A stretch of DNA of 13,611 bases from an uncultured Gemmatimonadota bacterium. Lineage in GTDB: Bacteria; Gemmatimonadota; Gemmatimonadetes; Gemmatimonadales; GWC2-71-9. This document shows, piece after piece, positions 6,976 to 13,088 of the stretch; within the stretch, counting starts at the first letter, position 1, and every line of letters begins with the position of its first letter. The notes beneath the pieces are model-generated. The model did no database searches, had not been told where the DNA came from, and was given only the letters and a program-made list of their open reading frames with translations. Position numbers and translations under genes: made by a program. Location: contig CAMPKP010000091.1 in the NCBI GenBank assembly GCA_946887295.1, positions 1 through 13,611 of the forward strand, read 5' to 3'.

Positions 6976-7899
6976 TCACTCCCCCATGATCCCGATGAAG
7001 ACCTCCCGCCCCCAGGGATCCGATTCGCTCCGGACCGAAAGACCCGCGTCCGCGAACCACCCCAGCCACTGCTCCCTGGCGAAGAGTCCCTCGATGTGGC
7101 GGTCGTGCGCGACCGTGGTGGTCCCGTCCGGCTCGCGGAGCAGAAAGGCGTAGTCCACGACATACGTGTCGTCTGCCGGGTCCGGGTCCCAGGTCCACTC
7201 GAGGTACCGAAGGCCTCGACCGTCACCGGCGTCGTGACCGCCGTGGTCGGTCTGCGGGGTGAACGTCTCGCGCACGTAGTCGGGCATGACGACGACCGTG
7301 CCTCCCGGGCGGCAGTGGACGGTCGCGGTCCGGAGAGTCGCGAGGACGTCGGCCGGATCGGCGACATAGGTGATGGCGTCGTGCACCAGGACGACATCGA
7401 ACCTGCGATCGAGGCGCAGCTCCCGCATGTCACCGATCAGATGCTCGCACTCGGGGTTCACCGCCTCGCTGACCGCCAGCATGCCCGGGGCGCGGTCGGT
7501 CAGCGTCAGGCGGAAGTGCCGCTTGAGATGAGACGCGAGACTGCCGCCCCCGGAGCCCAGCTCCAGCAAGGTCGCGTGGCCCGAGCCCGCGAGCGGCCCG
7601 AGACGGCCGAGCAGGTCGGCGGCCTCTTCCCCGTATTCGGACGGCGGTGACAGAAGCGGCCACCAGGAGGCGAGCTCCTCGTACAGTCGGGGCCCGGCGC
7701 GCCGGTCCTGGCCGTGCCCCGGACCCGTGGCTCCAGCCAGGAGCGCCTTCGCCTCCGCACGCCGCATGGCGGAGACGGCGACTTCCCAGGCGCCCTCGCA
7801 ACAGAGACCCTGGAGGGCAGCGTCCTCGTAGGCCGCCAGCGCCGACTGCAGCAGCGCGGCCCGCACCTGCTCGGCCACGCGCAGGGCGTCAACGCTCAC
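6976..7899 (-). CDS. Class I SAM-dependent methyltransferase with helical N-terminal domain
   Basis: The product is 307 residues. Residues 1-55 form a separate helical region (AYEDAALQGLCCEGAWEVAVSAMRR) that I have the impression also occurs alone or fused to other enzymes. Residues 72-307 are a Rossmann methyltransferase: motif I LLELGSGGGSLASHL (111-125), the acidic TDRAPGML (134-141), motif II-like IGDMRELRLDRRFDVVLVHDAI (155-176), then RPGGTVVVM (197-205). The C-terminal half carries DPADDTYVVDYAFLLREPDG, a beta segment seen in small-molecule methyltransferases. The substrate is unknown. The start is GTG at 7899 with AGGAGG 9 nt upstream, overlapping the DUF3565 stop by 11 nt; the lipoprotein gene follows after 10 nt. 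Confidence 0.92.
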   Translation of the reverse strand: MSVDALRVAEQVRAALLQSALAAYEDAALQGLCCEGAWEVAVSAMRRAEAKALLAGATGPGHGQDRRAGPRLYEELASWWPLLSPPSEYGEEAADLLGRLGPLAGSGHATLLELGSGGGSLASHLKRHFRLTLTDRAPGMLAVSEAVNPECEHLIGDMRELRLDRRFDVVLVHDAITYVADPADVLATLRTATVHCRPGGTVVVMPDYVRETFTPQTDHGGHDAGDGRGLRYLEWTWDPDPADDTYVVDYAFLLREPDGTTTVAHDRHIEGLFAREQWLGWFADAGLSVRSESDPWGREVFIGIMGE

Positions 7900-8101
7900 G
7901 GTCGCCTGCCTCCTGGTCGCAGTAGCGGCAGGGCAGCCGGGTTCCGAGCCGGGCGGTCCGGCCTTCGAGCGTCAGCACCCAGGGGCGCACCTGCCAGGGA
8001 GGAGTATGCCGGACGTGCTGGGTATGACCGCACTCGAGCTCCGCGATCCAGTGAAGCTCCTCGTCCTGCCGAAAGGAGACGATCTTTCGCTCGATCGTCA
8101 C
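7889..8101 (-). CDS. DUF3565 family protein
   Basis: The product is about 70 residues. It has the family signature: KIVSFRQDEELHWIAELECGHTQHVRHTPPW (6-36), RPWVLTLEGR (39-48), then LPCRYCD (56-62). Cys24, His26, His29, His32, Cys58 and Cys61 could form a metal site. Function is unknown. No in-frame ATG exists; the start is GTG. I favour 8101 because its GTG overlaps the stop of the upstream 34-codon frame as GTGA, the usual arrangement for coupled translation; GTG 8104 is the alternative. The end overlaps the methyltransferase start by 11 nt, placing it in a leftward operon with the methyltransferase and the copper lipoprotein. Confidence 0.88.
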   Translation of the reverse strand: MTIERKIVSFRQDEELHWIAELECGHTQHVRHTPPWQVRPWVLTLEGRTARLGTRLPCRYCDQEAGDRER

Positions 8102-8202
8102 CACATCACCGCCTGCTCTTCGCAAACCTGCGCTCGCAGACGCTCCTCTTGCTCCCTGAGCTCTGGCGTAAGCTCGGCCTTCACCAGGATCATAGATCGC
8201 AT
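8098..8202 (-). CDS. 34-residue peptide, possible YCII-like remnant
   Basis: A short frame begins ATG at 8202 with a good GGGAGA ribosome site 7 nt upstream. It encodes MRSMILVKAELTPELREQ followed by a charged helical tail ending in AVMW. It stops at 8098 in a GTGA overlap with DUF3565. The first nine residues resemble the first strand of YCII-related proteins (M-K-Y-M-L-L-I-K type), after which the resemblance ends, so it could be the stub of a truncated YCII gene or a leader peptide that couples DUF3565 translation. It diverges from the beta-propeller gene. Start, ribosome site and overlap are seen; coding status is inferred. Confidence 0.5.
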   Translation of the reverse strand: MRSMILVKAELTPELREQEERLRAQVCEEQAVMW

Positions 8203-8497
8203 CGGCTTGTCTCCCAGATATTGTCGGAGTCCGAGCGGCTCGGGACGGCACCGGATGTGTGCCCCGCCTCCACACCTACGTCGAACACCTCTCTAAGCGC
8301 TTGATCGGACGAAGCTTCGGTCCAGTGGTGCCGCCCTCTCCGCAGCGCGCATCCCGGGGCCACTCGACCGGGGGGGACGATGGTCGGCACCCAACCTCCG
8401 GGCGAGTTGTCGATTTCGGGTCCGCCCGTTCGACTAATTTATGGCGGGCGCGACCCACGTTGTGAGCATCACCATCTCTCAGCCAAGGAGCCAGCGC
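8203..8497. other. Divergent intergenic region of 295 nt
   Basis: This is the longest stretch without a convincing gene. It must hold the promoters for the leftward DUF3565 unit and the rightward propeller/MoaD-like unit. It contains a CGAAGCTTCG palindrome (8310-8319) flanked by GGAC and GTCC, and an A+T-rich patch around 8433-8442 upstream of the propeller gene. Frames crossing it have poor composition and no ribosome sites. Confidence 0.5.
8407..8440 (+). promoter_or_regulatory. Possible promoter of propeller/MoaD-like unit
   Basis: A TTGTCG (8407-8412) and a TAATTT (8435-8440) lie upstream of the ATG at 8498. The spacing is 22 nt, longer than usual; a TTTCGG at 8414-8419 would give 15. 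The TAATTT patch is the most A+T-rich local sequence. This is a weak candidate only. Confidence 0.25.
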
Positions 8498-9613
8498 ATG
8501 AGCGGGGTACGGGTACTGGTCGGCACGCGCAAGGGCGCGTTCATTCTGACCGCGGACGGAAAGCGGGAACGCTGGAACGTGAGCGGCCCCCATTTCGCGG
8601 GCTGGGAGATCTACCACGTCAAGGGATCTCCCGCGGACCCCAACCGCCTCTACGCGTCACAGTCCAGCGGCTGGTTCGGGCAGGTGATGCAGCGGTCGGA
8701 CGACGGGGGCAAGTCGTGGCAGGCGGTCGGCAACGAGTTCCGGTACGAGGGCGTTCCCGGTACCCACCAGTGGTACGACGGCACGCAGCATCCCTGGGAG
8801 TTCGCGCGGGTCTGGCATCTGGAGCCGTCCCCGAGCGACCCGGACACCGTCTACGCCGGGGTAGAGGACGCCGCGCTCTTCCGTTCGACCGATGGCGGGG
8901 GCACCTGGCAGGAGCTGTCGGGGCTGCGGTGTCACGGGTCGGGGCCTCGCTGGCAGCCGGGGGCCGGCGGAATGTGCCTCCACACCATCCTGCTGGATCC
9001 GACCGATCCGGCGCGGATCTTCATCGCCATCTCGGCGGCGGGCGCGTTCCGGAGCGACGACGCGGGCAAGACCTGGCGGCCGGTGAACCGTGGGCTGCAA
9101 TCCCAGGGCATCCCCGACCCCGACGCAGAGGTCGGACACTGCGTGCATCGGATCGCCATGCACCGCTCTCGCCCCGGCGTGCTGTTCATGCAGAAGCACT
9201 GGGACGTGATGCGCAGCGATGATGCAGGAGAGTCCTGGCGGGAGGTGAGCGGAAACCTGCCGAGCGACTTCGGGTTCCCGATCGACGTTCACGCGCACGA
9301 GCCGGAGACCGTCTACGTGGTGCCGATCAAGAGCGATTCCGAGCATTATCCGCCCGAGGGAAAGCTGCGGGTGTATCGCAGCCGGACCGGAGGGAACGAG
9401 TGGGAGCCGCTGACCAAGGGCCTGCCGCAGCGCGACTGCTACGTCAACGTGCTGCGCGACGCCATGGCGGTGGATTCCCTCGACTCCTGCGGCGTGTACT
9501 TCGGCACCACCGGCGGGCAGGTCTACGCGTCGTCCGACGCCGGCGACAGCTGGTCCCCGATCGTCCGGGACCTGCCGCCGGTTCTCTCCGTCGAGGTCCA
9601 GACCCTGCCATGA
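8498..9613 (+). CDS. Cytosolic BNR/Asp-box beta-propeller protein
   Basis: The product is 371 residues. Six Asp-box repeats mark propeller blades: SDDGGKSW (67-74), STDGGGTW (130-137), SDDAGKTW (186-193), SDDAGESW (240-247), a degenerate SRTGGNEW (295-302) and SSDAGDSW (345-352). Such proteins are often annotated as sialidase-like or WD40/YVTN/BNR repeat proteins, but I see no sialidase Arg-triad motif (FRIP) and no signal peptide, so it is probably an intracellular binding scaffold or an unknown enzyme. The His- and Trp-rich loop [23 protein letters not shown] (88-110) is unusual and may line a functional site. ATG 8498 has AAGGAG 8 nt upstream; an in-frame ATG at 8441 lacks a site. Its stop overlaps the next start as ATGA. 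Confidence 0.93.
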   Translation: MSGVRVLVGTRKGAFILTADGKRERWNVSGPHFAGWEIYHVKGSPADPNRLYASQSSGWFGQVMQRSDDGGKSWQAVGNEFRYEGVPGTHQWYDGTQHPWEFARVWHLEPSPSDPDTVYAGVEDAALFRSTDGGGTWQELSGLRCHGSGPRWQPGAGGMCLHTILLDPTDPARIFIAISAAGAFRSDDAGKTWRPVNRGLQSQGIPDPDAEVGHCVHRIAMHRSRPGVLFMQKHWDVMRSDDAGESWREVSGNLPSDFGFPIDVHAHEPETVYVVPIKSDSEHYPPEGKLRVYRSRTGGNEWEPLTKGLPQRDCYVNVLRDAMAVDSLDSCGVYFGTTGGQVYASSDAGDSWSPIVRDLPPVLSVEVQTLP

Positions 9614-9906
9614 TCCGGGTCGTACTTCCCGCCCACCTGCGCACGCTGGCGCGGGTGGGTGAAGAGGTGGAGCTTCGGCTCGACGGACCGGTGACCCAGC
9701 GCTCGGTGCTGGACGCGCTGGAGGCCGGCTACCCGGTGCTCCGGGGCACCATCCGCGGGCACACCACGCAGCGCCGCCGGCCGTTCGTGAGATTCTTCGC
9801 CTGCGAACAGGATCTCTCCCACGAGTCGCCGGATGCCCCCCTGCCGGAGGCGGTGACAACGGGCGCGGAGCCCCTGCTCATCGTCGGCGCCATGGCCGGG
9901 GGGTGA
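9610..9906 (+). CDS. MoaD/ThiS-like ubiquitin-fold protein ending in Gly-Gly
   Basis: The product is 98 residues. [24 protein letters not shown] (1-24) gives the first hairpin, [17 protein letters not shown] (32-48) the helix, [10 protein letters not shown] (60-69) a strand, and [11 protein letters not shown] (88-98) the last strand with the exposed C-terminal Gly-Gly. This is the beta-grasp layout of MoaD/ThiS, sulfur carriers that are adenylated and thiocarboxylated on the terminal glycine by an E1-like enzyme. No MoeB/ThiF-like gene or molybdopterin gene is in the window, so the activating partner is elsewhere or absent. Its ATG overlaps the propeller stop by 4 nt (ATGA), implying translational coupling and a shared task. 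It may act in sulfur transfer or as a protein modifier; that is inference. Confidence 0.88.
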   Translation: MIRVVLPAHLRTLARVGEEVELRLDGPVTQRSVLDALEAGYPVLRGTIRGHTTQRRRPFVRFFACEQDLSHESPDAPLPEAVTTGAEPLLIVGAMAGG

Positions 9907-9907
9907 G

Positions 9908-9934
9908 GCGGCTCGTCGTCCCCGGCCTAGCCGC
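9908..9934. terminator. GC stem-loop between convergent genes
   Basis: Arms GCGGCT (9908-9913) and AGCCGC (9929-9934) enclose a 15-nt loop just after the MoaD-like stop and overlap the stop of the leftward 50-residue gene. It has no T-tract. It is a candidate bidirectional terminator. Confidence 0.3.
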
Positions 9935-10079
9935 GACGCTTGAAGAACTGGACGGCCCGCTCGTGCTTCTGCGCGGCGGCGCGGGTCTTGAACGTTCCGA
10001 GGTTCCTGCGCTTGCCCGTCCGAGGGTCTTTCTTCCTGGAATAGAGCCGGTACTCGCCCGAGGGCAGTTTCCTGATCAT
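9927..10079 (-). CDS. Small basic conserved protein (50 aa)
   Basis: The product is 50 residues and strongly basic (MIRKLPSGEYRLYSRKKDPR..., ending HERAVQFFKRRG). The strands 'GEYRLYSRKKD' and 'RRNLGTFKTR' followed by a helix resemble the three-stranded AP2-like/integrase arm-binding fold (YRV-GKK-GTF-TRAAA pattern), so nucleic-acid binding is likely, but no integrase catalytic domain follows. I believe this small standalone type recurs in many bacteria as a hypothetical protein. It starts ATG 10079 with GGGAGG 4-5 nt upstream, overlapping the previous gene's stop by 4 nt (ATGA), so it is translationally coupled to the zinc-binding protein. Confidence 0.85.
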   Translation of the reverse strand: MIRKLPSGEYRLYSRKKDPRTGKRRNLGTFKTRAAAQKHERAVQFFKRRG

Positions 10080-10354
10080 CTGGCCTCCCGCGTGACATCG
10101 CCTTCGCTCGTCATCCGCCAGCGCGAGCCGTCCGGGGCCGCCCAGCGCCGCGCCTGGCGGTTGTAGCGCGCGACGAACGCCTTTCGGAGATCCCAGACGA
10201 GAAAGCACGCCCGGTGCATCGCGGCGTCCGAGAATCGCCACAGCGGGTCGGCATCGTCGGCGATGAAGTCGGGGGTCAGGAGGGCGTCGTCGTCCGGCCG
10301 TATGGAGTTCCCGCACAGCACACAGTACGCGCGGCCCCCATGGATCCGCTCCAT
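10076..10354 (-). CDS. Small C2HC zinc-binding hypothetical protein
   Basis: The product is 92 residues. Residues Cys11-x2-Cys14 (YCVLCGNSI) and His47-x2-Cys50 (MHRACF) form a C2HC ligand set typical of a treble-clef or zinc-ribbon fold; an acidic loop (DDDALLTPDFIADDADP) sits between them. The C-terminal half (53-71) is helical and basic, followed by TSEGDVTREAR. I do not recognise a named family. A GGAG site precedes ATG 10354. It is followed, with a 4-nt overlap, by the 50-residue basic protein, suggesting the two work together, perhaps on nucleic acid; that is inference from their character and position. Confidence 0.8.
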   Translation of the reverse strand: MERIHGGRAYCVLCGNSIRPDDDALLTPDFIADDADPLWRFSDAAMHRACFLVWDLRKAFVARYNRQARRWAAPDGSRWRMTSEGDVTREAR

Positions 10355-10440
10355 GTCGATCGTCTCCGCTCAGGCCGCCCCGCGCGGCTGAGGAGCGTCG
10401 GCGTGCGAGGATCGCGCGATGCCTCGCCGGATCGGGCACA

Positions 10441-10815
10441 TCATGTCGCCCCGCCTCCGCCGATCGGGTCCGACCACACCGCCAGCTCGTGGCCGGCTGG
10501 GTCGCGAAAATGAAACCGGCGACCGCCTGGGAAGTCGTACACCGGCTTCGTGATCTCTCCCCCCGCTTGCCGGACCGCCGAGGCGACCGCGTCGAGGTCG
10601 GCGGCGTAGATGACCACCAGGGGCCCGCCGGGGCGCGCGCCCTTCCCGCCCGCGAAGCCACCGCTCAGCCGTCCGTCGGAGAAGCTGGTGTAGTCTGGGC
10701 CGTAGTCGGTGAACGTCCACCCGAAGACTGCGCTGTAGAATCGTCTCGCCGCCGCGACATCGGCCACGGGAAACTCCACGTAGTCGATCCGGCGATCGTG
10801 CTCGCGCTGACTCAT
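10441..10815 (-). CDS. VOC-family (glyoxalase/bleomycin-resistance-like) protein
   Basis: The product is 124 residues, one VOC domain pair of beta-alpha-beta-beta-beta modules. [24 protein letters not shown] (10-33) starts module 1, with Glu14 at a usual metal-ligand position. [25 protein letters not shown] (67-91) starts module 2, and [14 protein letters not shown] (101-114) ends it, with Glu110 as the usual second ligand. Family members isomerise, cleave or sequester small molecules such as glyoxal adducts or drugs; the substrate is unknown. A GGGAGGAG site precedes ATG 10815, which overlaps the UPF0145 stop by 4 nt (ATGA). It is therefore the second gene of a two-gene leftward unit. Confidence 0.92.
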   Translation of the reverse strand: MSQREHDRRIDYVEFPVADVAAARRFYSAVFGWTFTDYGPDYTSFSDGRLSGGFAGGKGARPGGPLVVIYAADLDAVASAVRQAGGEITKPVYDFPGGRRFHFRDPAGHELAVWSDPIGGGGAT

Positions 10816-11165
10816 GCGGTCTCCTCCCCATAGCCTTCCAGCGGCTCGACCACCACGGCCGTGCCGTAGCACAGCACCTCGGTGACCCCGGACATGATCT
10901 CGGTCGCGTCGTACCGGACCCCGACGATGGCGTTTGCGCCTCTGCGTTGGGCGTGGGCGAGCAGAATGTCGAAGGCGTCCGCGCGCGCCCGCTCGCAGAG
11001 GGAGGTCAGCATGGTGATGTGACCGCCGATGAGGGTCTCGAACTTGGCGCCGATGGTCCCGAGCAACGATCGCGATCGCACCGTCACGCCGCGGACGACG
11101 CCCAGCGACTCGACGACCCGGTACCCATCCAGCGTGAAGGCGGTGGTGGTCATTTCCTCGTCCAT
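10812..11165 (-). CDS. UPF0145/YbjQ family protein
   Basis: The product is 117 residues. The family pattern is clear: [20 protein letters not shown] (14-33), a helical middle [31 protein letters not shown] (56-86), then the last strand [14 protein letters not shown] (96-109). UPF0145 proteins (E. coli YbjQ) form small oligomers proposed to bind heavy metals; the role is not settled. I start at ATG 11165 because GGGGAG lies about 6 nt upstream; the ATG at 11153 has its GAGGA too close. It diverges from the DUF2243 gene (145 nt apart) and leads, by ATGA overlap, into the VOC gene. Confidence 0.93.
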   Translation of the reverse strand: MDEEMTTTAFTLDGYRVVESLGVVRGVTVRSRSLLGTIGAKFETLIGGHITMLTSLCERARADAFDILLAHAQRRGANAIVGVRYDATEIMSGVTEVLCYGTAVVVEPLEGYGEETA

Positions 11166-11262
11166 GGGCGGCTCCCCGATCGGGAAAGGCTCGGCCGTTC
11201 CGTGCGCGCCGGCAAGATTCAACCTATCGCCAGCGCCGCGGGGGGAAAGGGCGATCGTTCAA

Positions 11263-11278
11263 GGTGACCCGTGTCACC
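11263..11278. promoter_or_regulatory. Perfect inverted repeat GGTGAC-N4-GTCACC
   Basis: The arms GGTGAC (11263-11268) and GTCACC (11273-11278) flank CCGT. The site lies in the divergent region between UPF0145 and DUF2243, 32 nt before the DUF2243 ATG, where a dimeric repressor or activator could act. No binding protein is encoded nearby. Confidence 0.4.
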
Positions 11279-11310
11279 GTGCGGAGGCCCCGGCAGGCCT
11301 AGGCTGGCCC

Positions 11311-11823
11311 ATGCGCAACGACCTGCCCTCGCCGCGTGCCTGGCGCTCGCCGGGGCTTCTGCTCGGGTTGGGGCTGGGCGGTTTCGTGGATGGCATCGTG
11401 CTGCATCAGATCCTGCAGTGGCACAACATGCTGTCGGCGGTGGAGCCGCCGGTCACCGTTCCCGCGATGCAGCGCAACATGCGGTGGGACGGCCTCTTTC
11501 ACCTGCTGACCTGGCTGCTCACGGCAGCCGGCGTCGCACAGCTCTGGCGGGCCGGCACTCGAGGAGCCCTGCCCCACGCGGGCCGCCACTTCCTCGGCGA
11601 CCTGCTCCTCGGCTGGGGCTGCTTCAACCTGGTCGAGGGGCTGCTGGACCATCACCTGCTCGGCATTCACCACGTGCGCGAGGTCCCCGACCCGCTCGCC
11701 TACGACCTCGTATTCCTCGGGTTGGGCGGACTCGGGCTGATTCTGGTCGGCGCCTGGCTGCGCCGTGGCCCCCCGCGATCTGATGCACCCGGTGCCGCGA
11801 TGCCATCCCGAGTGGACTCATAG
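11311..11823 (+). CDS. DUF2243 family membrane protein
   Basis: The product is 170 residues with four membrane helices at about 15-35, 60-80, 94-112 and 132-150. The DUF2243 signature is obvious: LLLGLGLGGFVDGIVLHQILQWHNM (16-40), DGLFHLLTWLL (60-70), GWGCFNLVEGLLDHHLLGIHHVRE (101-124). Conserved His32, His38, His64, His114, His115, His120 and His121 on membrane edges suggest metal or heme binding, but the role is unknown. ATG 11311 lacks a good ribosome site (GGCCTAGGCTGGCCC precedes). It may be controlled by the palindrome at 11263-11278. Its stop overlaps, tail to tail, a possible small leftward frame ending at 11818. Confidence 0.93.
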   Translation: MRNDLPSPRAWRSPGLLLGLGLGGFVDGIVLHQILQWHNMLSAVEPPVTVPAMQRNMRWDGLFHLLTWLLTAAGVAQLWRAGTRGALPHAGRHFLGDLLLGWGCFNLVEGLLDHHLLGIHHVREVPDPLAYDLVFLGLGGLGLILVGAWLRRGPPRSDAPGAAMPSRVDS

Positions 11824-11928
11824 CCGACGTATCCGCTGAGCCCGCACCACGAGCTCCTCCTGGGCGAACTGTGCCTCGAGCCCGCCACGCAGCCCGGCCC
11901 ACCACTCGGGGTCCAGCTCCTCCACCAT
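11818..11928 (-). CDS. Possible small protein or gene remnant (36 aa)
   Basis: A leftward frame from ATG 11928 encodes MVEELDPEWWAGLRGGLEAQ followed by a charged helix ending in RIRRL; it reads like true protein, with mostly G/C third positions. The frame is open upstream to about 12040 with a Cys-x2-Cys motif (ACRGCQHRLRVRDQVVVYEV) but without an in-frame ATG; a GTG occurs in QVVVYEV. There is no clear ribosome site at 11928. It could be a short gene with a non-ATG start, or the 3' end of a decayed gene. The stop overlaps the DUF2243 end by 6 nt. Confidence 0.35.
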   Translation of the reverse strand: MVEELDPEWWAGLRGGLEAQFAQEELVVRAQRIRRL

Positions 11929-12062
11929 GACTTCGTATACCACGACCTGATCGCGAACTCGAAGGCGGTGTTGACATCCCCGGCACGCCCGCCGACCTTC
12001 ATTCCCTTCCGGGCCGGGGCGGCTCGGCTTCTCATACCGGCATCAGGTGAGGACTGCGGGAT

Positions 12063-13025
12063 ATGCGTCAAGAATCGAAGTCGAAGCGCGGGCGTGGATA
12101 TGCGCGTGCGCTCTCGCTGGGCTGTTCACTGTTGATCGCGGCCGGGTGCGCCGATGGCGAACGACTCGGACCGACGAGCGAGACCGACATGATCGCCGGG
12201 CCCGACAACCCAGCGGCCGCCGTCCTTCCGGGCATCGTCTTCTCCTCCTCCGCGCTCACCGTCTCCCAGCTCAATTCGGTGCACACCGGCCTGGTGGAAG
12301 CGCCCACACCTTCGAACCTGCTCAGCTTCCTGTCGCAGGTGCGGGCGAAGGGCGGACGGGTCCTCATCAAGTTCGCCGGGGGCGAGAACACATACAAGAA
12401 TGCCGACGGGACGTTCAATCTGACGAAATGGAAGACTGGCGTCGACCGGTTTCGCAACATCGATTTCAGCTCCTACATCGCCGATGGAACGATCGTGGGC
12501 CATTTCCTGGTGGACGAGCCGCACTTCGCCGGCCGCTGGGGCGACAAGGGCATCTCCCAGGCGACGGTCGAGGCGGCGGCCAGGCACAGCAAGCAGCGCT
12601 GGCCGAAGCTGCCCACCCTGGTGAACGCGCCCGCGAACTGGCTGGCCTCGGTTCCGGTCACGTACGTCTACCTCGATGCCGGATGGGCGATGTTCCGGTC
12701 GAAGACCAGCACGTCGCCGAGCAGCTGGGCGTCCCAGCAGGTCAAGCGGGCGAAGTCGAAGGGTCTGGGCCTCGTAGCGGGACTCAACGTGCTGGACGGC
12801 GGAGACGGCTCGAGCGGCATCCGCGGCACTCAGCCCCGCACCTGGGCCATGAGCGCGGCGGAGATTCGGGCGTACGGCACGGCGCTGCTGGCCCAGAGTC
12901 ACGTGTGTGCCTTCTCCATGTGGCGCTACAGCGCCACGTACTACAACCGCGCCGACGTGAAGAGCGCCATGGCCGATCTGTCCGCCAAAGCGAAGAGCCA
13001 CGTCAAGACGTCCTGCCGCCAGTAA
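12063..13025 (+). CDS. Lipoprotein with TIM-barrel, glycosidase-like domain
   Basis: The product is 320 residues. A basic N-terminus and hydrophobic stretch end in LLIAAGC, with the lipidated Cys at 29. After a linker (30-55), strands recur as in a TIM barrel: PGIVFSSS (56-63), GGRVLIKFAGG (97-107), GTIVGHFLVDEPHF (142-155), PTLVNAPANW (184-193), VTYVYLDAGW (199-208), LGLVAGLNVLDGG (235-247), CAFSMWRY (282-289). The VDEPHF after strand 4 places Glu152 where many glycoside hydrolases keep the acid/base; Asp205 is a second candidate. I suspect a surface glycosidase-like protein but cannot name a family. A GTGAGGA site precedes ATG 12063. It stands alone, convergent with rpiB. Confidence 0.82.
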   Translation: MRQESKSKRGRGYARALSLGCSLLIAAGCADGERLGPTSETDMIAGPDNPAAAVLPGIVFSSSALTVSQLNSVHTGLVEAPTPSNLLSFLSQVRAKGGRVLIKFAGGENTYKNADGTFNLTKWKTGVDRFRNIDFSSYIADGTIVGHFLVDEPHFAGRWGDKGISQATVEAAARHSKQRWPKLPTLVNAPANWLASVPVTYVYLDAGWAMFRSKTSTSPSSWASQQVKRAKSKGLGLVAGLNVLDGGDGSSGIRGTQPRTWAMSAAEIRAYGTALLAQSHVCAFSMWRYSATYYNRADVKSAMADLSAKAKSHVKTSCRQ

Positions 13026-13061
13026 GTCCGGAGCCGCGCGCCCGTCGCTCCTCCCGGGAGC

Positions 13062-13088
13062 CCTGAGGCACTGATCTCGACCCTCAGG
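13062..13088. terminator. GC stem-loop between convergent genes
   Basis: Perfect arms CCTGAGG (13062-13068) and CCTCAGG (13082-13088) enclose a 13-nt loop and overlap the rpiB stop. A second palindrome, CTCCCGGGAG, lies just to the left (13051-13060). It has no T-tract. It is a candidate terminator for both genes. Confidence 0.35.

Noticed and set aside
8307..8323. GGAC-GAAGCTTCG-GTCC imperfect palindrome in the divergent region
   Set aside because: It is short and imperfect (one bulged base), with no second copy seen; noted only as part of the intergenic entry.
8657..9859. Long leftward frame (400 codons) antisense to the propeller and MoaD-like genes
   Set aside because: No domain is visible and the opposite strand has six Asp boxes and a beta-grasp protein.
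12126..13001. Leftward frame antisense to the TIM-barrel lipoprotein
   Set aside because: The rightward strand has a lipobox, ribosome site and barrel-like strand pattern; the antisense product has none.
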